From positions 1 through 54,010 of IMG/VR virus record IMGVR_UViG_3300028146_000003: a stretch of 54,010 bases of DNA. One strand, 5' to 3'. The stretch is from a virus. Below the pieces are notes generated by a model. It was not told the origin of the DNA. It was given only the letters and a program-made list of their open reading frames with translations, and did not search any database. Position 1 is the first letter of the stretch, and every line of letters begins with the position of its first letter. Positions 1-6,607 of this stretch are shown here, in pieces. The position numbers and the translations under genes are program-made.

Positions 1-53
1 CGATTCCATTCACAATCGAAGTGCCAAATGGAGGATTCCCGTGGCAGATGTGA
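1..53 (+). CDS. 3' tail of the prim-pol/helicase gene (circular wrap)
   Basis: These bases are identical to 53884-53936 and encode the last 17 codons of the primase-helicase, ending at TGA 51-53. The gene is complete at the other end of the window, so this is a partial copy created by opening a circular sequence. The C-terminus carries the FPWQM motif discussed in the findings. Confidence 0.9.
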   Translation, partial: IPFTIEVPNGGFPWQM

Positions 54-232
54 AATCAACAGAGTACATGGACGGCTGGGCAGCCCACCAAAATAGGCGT
101 GTTTCTGGCGAAAATCCGTACAATGAATGGACGCAAGCGCGCTCTTATACTCGTTGGTTGTCAGGATGGTGCGGCAGGTTTGAAGCCGTAAAGCACGGCA
201 AGCCTCTCGATCTGGACGAGGTCTATGATTGA
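41..232 (+). CDS. Small RMF-like hypothetical protein, 63 aa
   Basis: It starts at GTG 41 with a GGAGG site at 31 and overlaps the stop of the upstream primase-helicase, so the two are probably translationally coupled. The sequence has a spaced pattern G-W-A, NPY and W-L-x-G-W that resembles the ribosome modulation factor-like small proteins common in phages. That likeness is by eye only. No catalytic motif is seen. It heads a chain of overlapping small genes that runs to the SF2 helicase. The first 87 bases are repeated at 53924-54010. Confidence 0.65.
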   Translation: MADVKSTEYMDGWAAHQNRRVSGENPYNEWTQARSYTRWLSGWCGRFEAVKHGKPLDLDEVYD

Positions 233-416
233 CACAAATGGCGAGTGGAGCGGCATTTGCGCGTGCGGTAAAAAGGAAATGGACGGACGGCAATGTTTCC
301 TTGGTGCCACCCACAAGCCTCTGAGCCCGCCTATGCCGTGGGCGACACCATCTATAGCGGCAGCGAAGCCGGCACCGTCGTTTCCGTGGACGAGCAACGA
401 AATACCATGGAAATAG
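225..416 (+). CDS. Small hypothetical protein with PW motifs, 63 aa, frame-overlapped
   Basis: ATG 225 overlaps the upstream stop (TATGATTGA), the usual coupling arrangement here. The first half has a CxC motif (ICACGKK). The second half is a proline-rich linker with three PW motifs and ends in EIPWK. From 293 onward the same DNA also encodes the next gene in another frame. Coupling and the shared C-terminal motif argue that it is real, but one of the two frames could be spurious. Confidence 0.45.
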   Translation: MIDTNGEWSGICACGKKEMDGRQCFLGATHKPLSPPMPWATPSIAAAKPAPSFPWTSNEIPWK

Positions 417-499
417 TTTGGCACGACAGCGGCGATGGCAAACCGATAACGTACCCGATGGACGCGAGTTATTTACGAAAGCAGATGCCGTGGGACTGA
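293..499 (+). CDS. Small barrel-like (Tudor/KOW-like) hypothetical protein, 68 aa
   Basis: It starts at ATG 293 with GGACGG just upstream. Residues about 15-50 (VGDTIYSGSEAGTVVSV, then MEIVWHD) have the alternating pattern of a small beta-barrel such as SH3, Tudor or KOW domains; this is inferred from pattern only. It ends in KQMPWD, one of six C-terminal PW motifs in the early genes. It shares 124 bases with the preceding gene in a different frame and overlaps the next start by about 10 bases. Confidence 0.6.
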   Translation: MFPWCHPQASEPAYAVGDTIYSGSEAGTVVSVDEQRNTMEIVWHDSGDGKPITYPMDASYLRKQMPWD

Positions 500-666
500 C
501 CAGCAAAACAGGTGACGAACTTCGTGCGCTGGCCGACGCAATCAAATGCGCCAGCGAGGGAAGCCCGATCATAAATGTAGCGGGGCCGATCGTACGCAAC
601 TGCATTGACCACCTACGCGCCGTTGCGCGCATCCATGACCTTCAGCAGCCGGTGTGCCGTGACTGA
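490..666 (+). CDS. Hypothetical small helical protein, 58 aa
   Basis: GTG 490 is chosen because it overlaps the upstream stop at 497-499. The open frame reaches back to 418 but would bury the previous gene. The product is mostly helical (ELRALADAIKCASEG, then IVRNCIDHLRAVARI) and has no recognised domain. Its stop overlaps GTG 659 of the next gene, so it sits in a tightly coupled chain. Confidence 0.5.
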   Translation: MGLTSKTGDELRALADAIKCASEGSPIINVAGPIVRNCIDHLRAVARIHDLQQPVCRD

Positions 667-1108
667 TAACCGAGCAATGATTGAGTGCGACCAATGCGGA
701 GGCAGCGGTTTTGACACGCAAGGGTCAGGCTACGGAAACGTATGTAATAAGTGCGGGGGTCTTAAGGAATTTCCAGCGGCGCCTGACGATAAAGACACGC
801 CATTCCCGTGGGAACCACGCTCTCGATCGATCGAGGAAACCGTGGCGCTGTTGCAAGATGATTTCAGATACATCATCGCGCATACCGCCGTCATGGTACA
901 CTCAAACAACCCAGCAATGGTGTTCACGGCCAACACGCAACGCGGCCAGCTCATACCACACGGCGAGGTAAAATTCCTTGACGGCACGACGGTTGAGTTC
1001 CAAGATATCGGAATGCCGCAAGTAAACGCGCAGTACATGACTGTACAGCAGATTGCCTCGCGGGTGTGGAAACTGGCGAATGAACTTGGCCTGGAGTTGG
1101 CGAAATGA
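659..1108 (+). CDS. Zinc-ribbon hypothetical protein, 149 aa
   Basis: GTG 659 overlaps the preceding stop. Residues about 8-30 contain two CxxCGG motifs (CDQCGGSGF and CNKCGG) like the zinc module of DnaJ. A linker with TPFPWEP follows, then an unrecognised alpha/beta domain of about 95 residues. The stop overlaps ATG 1105 of the next gene (ATGA). The zinc module suggests nucleic-acid or protein binding; no function can be assigned. Confidence 0.65.
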   Translation: MTDNRAMIECDQCGGSGFDTQGSGYGNVCNKCGGLKEFPAAPDDKDTPFPWEPRSRSIEETVALLQDDFRYIIAHTAVMVHSNNPAMVFTANTQRGQLIPHGEVKFLDGTTVEFQDIGMPQVNAQYMTVQQIASRVWKLANELGLELAK

Positions 1109-1389
1109 ACATGGACGACGGGCTTAAAATCGAAACAGCGGCCGGCATCATAATCCGCGATGCGATACGCAAGCACACGGCTACCTTTGCGTTCGCAATC
1201 CAACGCAGCCGTCACGCCGGCAAGGATGTAGTCGCGGCGTACATCGATGGCTTGGCCGGCGCGATGGCGCTGGCAATCGCAGCCGGCCACGGCAGCAGAG
1301 AGGAAGTTGTTAACGCCACGTTAGCTAAATTGCGCGAAGCTCTTGACCGTGATTTGCAACACCTGGGGAAGCACGATGCCAAGCACTGA
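1105..1389 (+). CDS. Hypothetical protein, 94 aa
   Basis: It starts at ATG 1105 in a four-base ATGA overlap with the upstream gene. The product is alanine-rich and largely helical (GLAGAMALAIAAGHGSREE), ending in a basic, histidine-rich tail. I recognise no family. Position and coupling put it with the early replication genes. Confidence 0.6.
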   Translation: MNMDDGLKIETAAGIIIRDAIRKHTATFAFAIQRSRHAGKDVVAAYIDGLAGAMALAIAAGHGSREEVVNATLAKLREALDRDLQHLGKHDAKH

Positions 1390-1570
1390 ACCTAACTCGC
1401 TGCCGTCGCTGTTTGACAGTTGGCAAGATTGGCGGCGCACGTACGCCATGTATGTTGACGATTTTAAGGATAGCGCCGATGAGGCAACGCTAAAAACAAA
1501 TCTCAAGCGTCTTGGCTTCGTTGGCGTCAATCTGGACCGCGAGATTGAGTCCATAAAAGAAAATCGCTAA
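1376..1570 (+). CDS. Hypothetical protein, 64 aa
   Basis: ATG 1376 has GGGGAAG about six bases upstream and overlaps the previous gene by 14 bases. The protein is acidic and aromatic-rich (LFDSWQDWRRTYAMYVDDF) with a basic C-terminus. It ends at TAA 1568-1570, directly abutting the helicase start. No family recognised. Confidence 0.55.
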   Translation: MPSTEPNSLPSLFDSWQDWRRTYAMYVDDFKDSADEATLKTNLKRLGFVGVNLDREIESIKENR

Positions 1571-3217
1571 ATGTACCCTGCCCCGCCCCTAGCACCCTTC
1601 ATACCGCGCCGCCACCAAACGGAAGGCGTACAGACGCTCGTCAACCACAATGGGCGATTCTCTGTGGCTGAGGTTTCAGTCGCTGGGGGCAAAAGCGCGA
1701 TGCTTGGAATGCTGGCGATCCACTACAGCCAGTTTGGCCGCGTGCTGATCGTCGCGCACAACAAGGAATTGGTTGTCCAAAATGCCGAAGCCTGCAAACA
1801 ACTTGGGTGTGTCCCTGGGGTCTGTTCCGCATCCATTAGCGTCAATGCCTTTGCCAGAGTCACAGTGGGAACTATCGGAACAATCGTTAGTAGACTACAC
1901 CTTTTCCGTGACGTGGTGGCGATTCTTGTGGATGAAGTCCACCGGACGCCGCCCGCCAAGTCGTCGCAATACCGGCGGCTTTTCGATAAGCTCGCGCAAA
2001 CCAAAGTCCACGGACTGACCGCGACACCATTCCGATCGGACGGCACTGGCGATCTTAACCGTACGTTCGGCCCCGTCGTTTTCAAATATACTTTCCTTGA
2101 CGCGCTCCGCGATGGCTACGTTAAGCCGCTGGTTCCGGTTGACGCTGGCGAGGATGAGACAATCGAGGTTGACGGGCTGAAGACCGTAGCCGGCGATTTC
2201 GACATGGACGAGATGGCGCCGCGCGCAATCAAGCTCTCGCCAAGCCACGCCAAAACCATCCTTGACGTGATGCAGAAATACAATCGGCGCCGCGTGCTGG
2301 TGTTTTGCTGCAATATCGAGCACGTCGATCGGATGGATGCCGAGCTGCACAAACTCGGTGCTTCCGTTGTTGGCGTGCATTCGCGTTCGATCACGGGAAA
2401 GCGCGATAAGGCAGTGGATGCGTTCAAAGCCGGCCGTGCGGAGATCCTTGTATCGTGCAACATGTTCACGACTGGCTTTAACGTAATTGACATCGATTAC
2501 ATGGCGTTCTGCCGAGCTACCAAATCCGCCGTGCTGTACGCGCAATCCCTAGGACGTGGCGCCCGAATAACGCCGTACGCCGCTAACTGTCTTGTGTCGG
2601 ATTTCGGCGGCAACATTGCGCGTCACGGCACCCTTGACGCCGTTATGGCAGCGCCCGGCCGGCTGCTCGAATGCGAAGCCGTCGTCGGAAGTGACATGCT
2701 TTGTGGGACCGAATGGGAAACTTGGGAAAACGGCAAGACGTGCCCGAAGTGTCAAACGCTGCACCGTAGCGCGCCGAAGTGCAAGAGCTGCGACGAACGG
2801 TTTGACCCGCATTTTCACGGCATGCGCTGCCCGCACTGCGGACAGCAACAATCCGAAATCAAGACGTGCGCAGCGTGCGAGGAAACGTACGCGGCGTTCC
2901 TGCACCCGCTTTGCCCGTTCTGCGGTTTCGATAACACCGTGGTCATGGCAGCCGGCAAGGATCTGAAAATGCGCGGCGGCGCTAACGAAGCCGTCAACAT
3001 TCGCAAGATCGTGGAAAGCAACCCTTGGCAGGAGATCGTCAGTCCGCCGGTCAAGAACCCTTCGGGTGGCTGGACTTTGACGACACGCTACACCACGGCA
3101 CTGTGGAATTACGAAGTTCTGCCCGACGTACATTCCGTATGCCTCAAGCGTGCGGCCAATGGTCGTTACATCGCGGCCGGGCTGTACGATAGGCAAGGCG
3201 TGATTCATCAAAAATAG
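1571..3217 (+). CDS. SF2 DEAD/DEAH-type helicase with C-terminal zinc ribbons
   Basis: A 548-residue ATP-dependent DNA helicase. Visible motifs: Q-like RRHQTEGV (13-20), a degenerate Walker A AGGKS (38-42, missing the usual GxGKT spacing), DEVH (121-124), TATPFR (150-155), and a helicase C domain with VHSRS and SLGRGARI. Residues about 375-455 hold at least five CxxC pairs, indicating several zinc ribbons, which is long for the family. With DUF2800 nuclease, DUF2815 SSB, PolA and VRR-NUC it matches a known phage replication gene set. It probably unwinds replication or recombination intermediates. Confidence 0.9.
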   Translation: MYPAPPLAPFIPRRHQTEGVQTLVNHNGRFSVAEVSVAGGKSAMLGMLAIHYSQFGRVLIVAHNKELVVQNAEACKQLGCVPGVCSASISVNAFARVTVGTIGTIVSRLHLFRDVVAILVDEVHRTPPAKSSQYRRLFDKLAQTKVHGLTATPFRSDGTGDLNRTFGPVVFKYTFLDALRDGYVKPLVPVDAGEDETIEVDGLKTVAGDFDMDEMAPRAIKLSPSHAKTILDVMQKYNRRRVLVFCCNIEHVDRMDAELHKLGASVVGVHSRSITGKRDKAVDAFKAGRAEILVSCNMFTTGFNVIDIDYMAFCRATKSAVLYAQSLGRGARITPYAANCLVSDFGGNIARHGTLDAVMAAPGRLLECEAVVGSDMLCGTEWETWENGKTCPKCQTLHRSAPKCKSCDERFDPHFHGMRCPHCGQQQSEIKTCAACEETYAAFLHPLCPFCGFDNTVVMAAGKDLKMRGGANEAVNIRKIVESNPWQEIVSPPVKNPSGGWTLTTRYTTALWNYEVLPDVHSVCLKRAANGRYIAAGLYDRQGVIHQK

Positions 3218-3237
3218 CGTGTACGGAAAATAGGGTG

Positions 3238-3268
3238 TTGACGCCGCCCTAAATCCTTGTCATACATT
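3238..3268 (+). promoter_or_regulatory. Putative promoter with TGTCATAC operator-like motif
   Basis: TTGACG at 3238-3243 is followed 17 bases later by CATACA (TACATT lies two bases further on). TGTCATAC at 3258-3265 is one of eight control-region copies in the genome. It lies 30 bases upstream of the 3298 start. Confidence 0.5.
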
Positions 3269-3297
3269 TGCGTCATCAACCATGGAGAGGACGAAAA

Positions 3298-3729
3298 ATG
3301 AAGATCACGGTCGAATTCGAGAACGAAGCGGAGTTCAAAGCGCGAATCAAGAACCCGCGCGGCGGCAAGGACGACGACACCCCGCCGACCACTACGCAGG
3401 CCCCGGCACCGCTGATGCCGCCCCAAGGCCAGCCGCAGGCGTTTGGCGTGGCACCCCCGCCGGCCGCGTTCACGCCGCCGCCGACGCAGGGCGGCTTCCT
3501 TGGGGCGCCCGCAAGCGATCCGGTGGCTGCCGGGCTCGTCCAGCGCATCACGGCCCGCATTGATGGCGCTATTGCCAGCGGCCAGCCTGCCGACGCGGTG
3601 CTGAACTGGTTCCGAGGCCAGTGCGGCGCGGAAGCTGCCGGGGCCACCATGGAGCAGATCAAGACGGTTTTCCTGCCTAAGCTCGCGGTGCCGGGGCTGG
3701 AGAATATCGCCAAGCTGATGAACGCCTGA
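3298..3729 (+). CDS. Proline-rich hypothetical protein, 143 aa
   Basis: ATG 3298 has GGAGAGGA seven bases upstream. The N-terminus (MKITVEFENEAEF) looks like a beta-hairpin. It is followed by a proline/glutamine/alanine-rich linker (about 25-75) and a helical C-terminal domain (VQRITARIDGAIASG, then MEQIKTVFLPKLAVPG). The composition resembles that of the DUF2815 protein tail downstream. No family recognised; the location suggests a replication accessory role. Confidence 0.65.
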   Translation: MKITVEFENEAEFKARIKNPRGGKDDDTPPTTTQAPAPLMPPQGQPQAFGVAPPPAAFTPPPTQGGFLGAPASDPVAAGLVQRITARIDGAIASGQPADAVLNWFRGQCGAEAAGATMEQIKTVFLPKLAVPGLENIAKLMNA

Positions 3730-3742
3730 TCAGGGCGTCCTT

Positions 3743-3772
3743 GGGGGCGGTGAACAGATGCACGCCGCCCCC
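3743..3772 (+). terminator. GC-rich hairpin between genes
   Basis: GGGGGCGG (3743-3750) pairs with CCGCCCCC (3765-3772) around a 14-base loop. No T-run follows, so it may attenuate or protect mRNA ends rather than terminate. Confidence 0.4.
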
Positions 3773-3795
3773 TAAACTTCAAAAAGGTCCGTACG

Positions 3796-4053
3796 ATGCT
3801 CCGCGCCCATGCAAATACGCCGGTCAGTGAATTTATAGCGCAGTTGCGCACGTACGTCATTGCGATGGGGCTAAGTACTCAGGTTGTGGACATCGTTGAT
3901 GAACTGGCGGATATGGACGAAATAGAACATACCGACGCGGGGCAGATGAGAGACAATATTCTAACGGCTGTGAAAAAATATTTCGATGGCAACCCGTCAC
4001 CGCTGTCTGAAAAGCTAAAAACCGCGTTAATTAACGTCATCGAGGCAGTATGA
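3796..4053 (+). CDS. Hypothetical helical protein, 85 aa
   Basis: ATG 3796 has AAAAGG about eight bases upstream. The product is acidic and helical (IVDELADMDEIEHTDAGQM). It ends in TGA overlapping the ATGATG start of the DUF2800 nuclease, so the pair is coupled and may act together. No family recognised. Confidence 0.6.
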   Translation: MLRAHANTPVSEFIAQLRTYVIAMGLSTQVVDIVDELADMDEIEHTDAGQMRDNILTAVKKYFDGNPSPLSEKLKTALINVIEAV

Positions 4054-5033
4054 TGGCCCACGCAATTTTCGCACCCTCGTCAGCCGCAACGTGGCTCGAA
4101 TGCTCTTTCAGCGCACGCAACAGCGTACCGGAAGCACCAAAGCCGCTGAAAACGCAACTCGCCGCTGACGAAGGCACGCGAGGTCATGAATTGCTGGCCT
4201 TAGCTGTCGCGGAGCACGCATTTCCCGACGACGTCGATAGCAAAGCCGAAGCCGTCGCATTGGGTGTCGATTTTGTACAGCGACTTGAGCCCGGCGAGCT
4301 GTATACGGAATTGAAAGTTGAGCTAGCGCACGAATGCGGCGGCACAACGGATCTTTTCAACGACCATCCGAATATCGCTACCGTTGTCGATTACAAGTTT
4401 GGCAAGTGGGACGTTGACGCTTACCACAACAAGCAGATGCTGACATACGCCGCTGCGCTGCTTAACCAGTGCGAAGCCGAGTGGTGGCGCCTTGTGATTT
4501 TCCAGCCGAACGGCTTGGACGAAACGCCCTTTAAGCAGTGGGTCGCGCATCGCAGCGAAGTCATTGCGCACCGTGGCCGCGTGCTACGCCAGATCGCCGA
4601 TCGCAGCGCGCCGCGCCCCGGTCCTTGGTGCCGCTGGTGCAATGCGTTCCAGCAATGCCCGGCCATGGCGACCGACGCCGGTTTCGTCATGGGAGCCATG
4701 TCGCGCGCCCCTGAGACCCTGACAAGCGAGGAACTTGTACGGCTGTTGCGAATCATCCGTGCGCTTGGCGACGTAAAGGCCGTTTATGACGACGCACTCC
4801 TAGTAAAAATGAAGCTAGGTCACCTACCTGCCGGGGCTTCGCTAGGGCCGGGGCGAAGTTTTAGGCAATGGAACAACCCGGAGCAAGCTGCAGAGATCGT
4901 TGCGCAGCATCATGGCATCCGCGCGCTAAAGCCGCCCTCACCGGCCCAGGCTGAAAAACTTAGCGCTGCGATGAAGCAATACGTCGCGGTTGGTGCGCAT
5001 AAACCCGAAGCACCACAAAAGGCTTTTTATTAA
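4050..5033 (+). CDS. DUF2800 / Cas4-like PD-(D/E)XK nuclease
   Basis: A 327-residue RecB-like nuclease. Seen: E87, D101 (GGTTDLF), D114-x-K116 (VVDYKFG), then the Q129...Y133 motif, together the PD-(D/E)XK core. C18 with C194, C197 and C203 fits the cysteine layout of a 4Fe-4S cluster as in Cas4/AddB. The C-terminal tail (WNNPEQAAEIV and SPAQAEKL) is typical of DUF2800, and a second stand-alone copy of this tail occurs at 48701-48995. It probably trims DNA ends in recombination-dependent replication with the SSB and polymerase. Confidence 0.85.
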   Translation: MMAHAIFAPSSAATWLECSFSARNSVPEAPKPLKTQLAADEGTRGHELLALAVAEHAFPDDVDSKAEAVALGVDFVQRLEPGELYTELKVELAHECGGTTDLFNDHPNIATVVDYKFGKWDVDAYHNKQMLTYAAALLNQCEAEWWRLVIFQPNGLDETPFKQWVAHRSEVIAHRGRVLRQIADRSAPRPGPWCRWCNAFQQCPAMATDAGFVMGAMSRAPETLTSEELVRLLRIIRALGDVKAVYDDALLVKMKLGHLPAGASLGPGRSFRQWNNPEQAAEIVAQHHGIRALKPPSPAQAEKLSAAMKQYVAVGAHKPEAPQKAFY

Positions 5034-5567
5034 ATGTTTTACGCATACTTACATATCGACCCGAGGGACGGAACCGTTCGTTACGTCGGAGTCGGATCTA
5101 AGTCGCGCGGCTTTGATTGGAACGGTCGCGCGCCGGTCCACGTCGCATGGATAGCAGAACTTGATGCGCTGGACTTGGAGCCCGTCGTCGCGTTTCCGTT
5201 TAGGACGCGCAACAGAGACGAAGCTTTTGAAGCCGAACGAGACCTAATAAGATTTCACAGAGCGTACGGATCGCCACTTTTCAACATTACGGACGGGGGT
5301 TTAGGAACCGCTGGACTTAAGCAATCTCAAGAGCAAAAAGAAAAGCTGCGCGCCATCCAGATAGCAAAATGGTTGTTTGATCCTGAGTTTCGGGCGCGAC
5401 GGCTACCCGACATGGCGAAAGCTCGTGCAGCTAGAAACAGGAGTCCAAAGCAAATAGCGGCCGTAACTAAGCACCCACAAATCAATGGTTCGCCTTGCAG
5501 AAAATGCGGTGGGACGCTGCGCTACAAAACAAGCCGAAATTGCGTCAACTGCGCTAGGAAACCATAG
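5034..5567 (+). CDS. GIY-YIG-like endonuclease with C-terminal zinc finger
   Basis: A 177-residue protein that begins FYAYLHID and RYVGVGS, the GIY-YIG arrangement. A likely catalytic Glu lies in EAFEAERDLI, followed by SPLFNITDGG. The C-terminus has CRKCGG and CVNCARK, a zinc finger that probably adds DNA specificity. It starts directly after the DUF2800 stop. Free-standing homing endonucleases of this type are common phage insertions; two HNH endonucleases occur elsewhere in the genome. Confidence 0.75.
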   Translation: MFYAYLHIDPRDGTVRYVGVGSKSRGFDWNGRAPVHVAWIAELDALDLEPVVAFPFRTRNRDEAFEAERDLIRFHRAYGSPLFNITDGGLGTAGLKQSQEQKEKLRAIQIAKWLFDPEFRARRLPDMAKARAARNRSPKQIAAVTKHPQINGSPCRKCGGTLRYKTSRNCVNCARKP

Positions 5568-5568
5568 C

Positions 5569-5766
5569 ATGCGCGAATGGGCGTCTCCGTCCGAAGCTTG
5601 GCAGCGCGGGTTCCGCGATGGCTTCCTTGGCGTTGACGACACGCCCGTTGAACAGTTTCACGGCGCCTACGAAATTGGGCAAATATCTGGAATGGCCGAA
5701 CGCAGGCACTTGACCAACGCCAACCGTACACCTACACTACCCACGTTGATAAATTGGCAAACTTGA
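5569..5766 (+). CDS. Small hypothetical protein, 65 aa
   Basis: ATG 5569 has AGGAA upstream and follows the previous stop by one base. The N-terminal half (SPSEAWQRGFRDGFLG) resembles the W/G-spaced pattern of RMF-like phage proteins; the C-terminal half is a loose T/P-rich tail. Function unknown. Confidence 0.55.
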   Translation: MREWASPSEAWQRGFRDGFLGVDDTPVEQFHGAYEIGQISGMAERRHLTNANRTPTLPTLINWQT

Positions 5767-5783
5767 AACTGGAGAACTGACAA

Positions 5784-6566
5784 ATGGCACAGCGACAATA
5801 TGAGCCTTTTACCTTGTTCAATGTTCGCATTGTGGACATGCGAAACTTGTGGACGCCGTCCGACACGTTTAACGGGCAGAAACAGCAGAAGGCGAGCTAC
5901 TTTGCTGGCTTCATCGTCCAAAAAACGCAGCCGCAGTGGCACCTAGAGCCTGCATTGACAGGGCTGACTCAAGCGCTCGGGAAGATATACGCCAACAATC
6001 CGCAAATCATCGATTGGCGCATAGCGGATGGTGACGTGCCGAACGCTAAAGGCCAGTCCTCAGAATTCGCCAAAGGCCATTGGCTGTTCAACGGATCTAG
6101 CGACAGGCCGATCAAGGTCGAGCTGGCGCAGGCCCCTAGCGGCGCGCTGGTGGAACTGAAGAACAAAGTCGGCGTGAAGTCCGGAGACTACTGCATGATC
6201 GGCGGCTCCGTGGCTGTTAGCTTGCAGAATAGCCGGGCGGCGAAGATTTACCTTAACGCCGTCGTGTTTTCGTCGCCCGGCGAGGAAATCGTGTTTGCCA
6301 ACTCCGTCAGCGGTGCCGAACTGATGCGAATGGCGGAACAGCAGGGCTTGCGGCCGACGGGCTTCAGTCCGTCGCCCGGTGGGTTTGCGCCGCAGCCATT
6401 TGGTGGAGCGCCTGGGGGTTTTACGCCGCCGGCTGGGGGGTTTGCCCCGGCACCGGCCACCCCTGCAAGCCCGAACTTCGGTGCCCCGGCCCCGAGTGGT
6501 GGGGCTTTCGGTGGGCCTGCCGGATTCCCTTCTAGCGCGCCGGTAAATCCGTTTGGTCCGCGTTGA
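5784..6566 (+). CDS. Enc34/DUF2815-type single-stranded DNA-binding protein
   Basis: A 260-residue protein. Its N-terminal 170 residues fit the DUF2815 (Enc34 ssDNA-binding) OB-fold pattern: FNVRIVDMRNLWTPSDTF near the start and GDYCMIGGSVAV with YLNAVVFSS near the end of the fold. A long glycine/proline-rich tail follows (about 195-260) and ends NPFGPR, like the disordered tails of SSBs that recruit partners. It lies directly upstream of the DNA polymerase, the usual place for this family. Confidence 0.8.
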   Translation: MAQRQYEPFTLFNVRIVDMRNLWTPSDTFNGQKQQKASYFAGFIVQKTQPQWHLEPALTGLTQALGKIYANNPQIIDWRIADGDVPNAKGQSSEFAKGHWLFNGSSDRPIKVELAQAPSGALVELKNKVGVKSGDYCMIGGSVAVSLQNSRAAKIYLNAVVFSSPGEEIVFANSVSGAELMRMAEQQGLRPTGFSPSPGGFAPQPFGGAPGGFTPPAGGFAPAPATPASPNFGAPAPSGGAFGGPAGFPSSAPVNPFGPR

Positions 6567-6574
6567 GTGAGTAG

Positions 6575-6598
6575 GGAGGGGCGTGTACGTGCCCCTCC
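6575..6598 (+). terminator. Hairpin between SSB and polymerase genes
   Basis: GGAGGGGC (6575-6582) pairs perfectly with GCCCCTCC (6591-6598) around the loop GTGTACGT. The following bases (TATTTC) are a weak T-tract. It could partly terminate, setting SSB expression above polymerase. Confidence 0.55.
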
Positions 6599-6607
6599 TA
6601 TTTCACC

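Noticed and set aside
730-1290. Long minus-strand frame (186 aa)
   Set aside because: It lies antisense to two coupled plus-strand genes with sound starts, and its composition is that of a GC-driven shadow.
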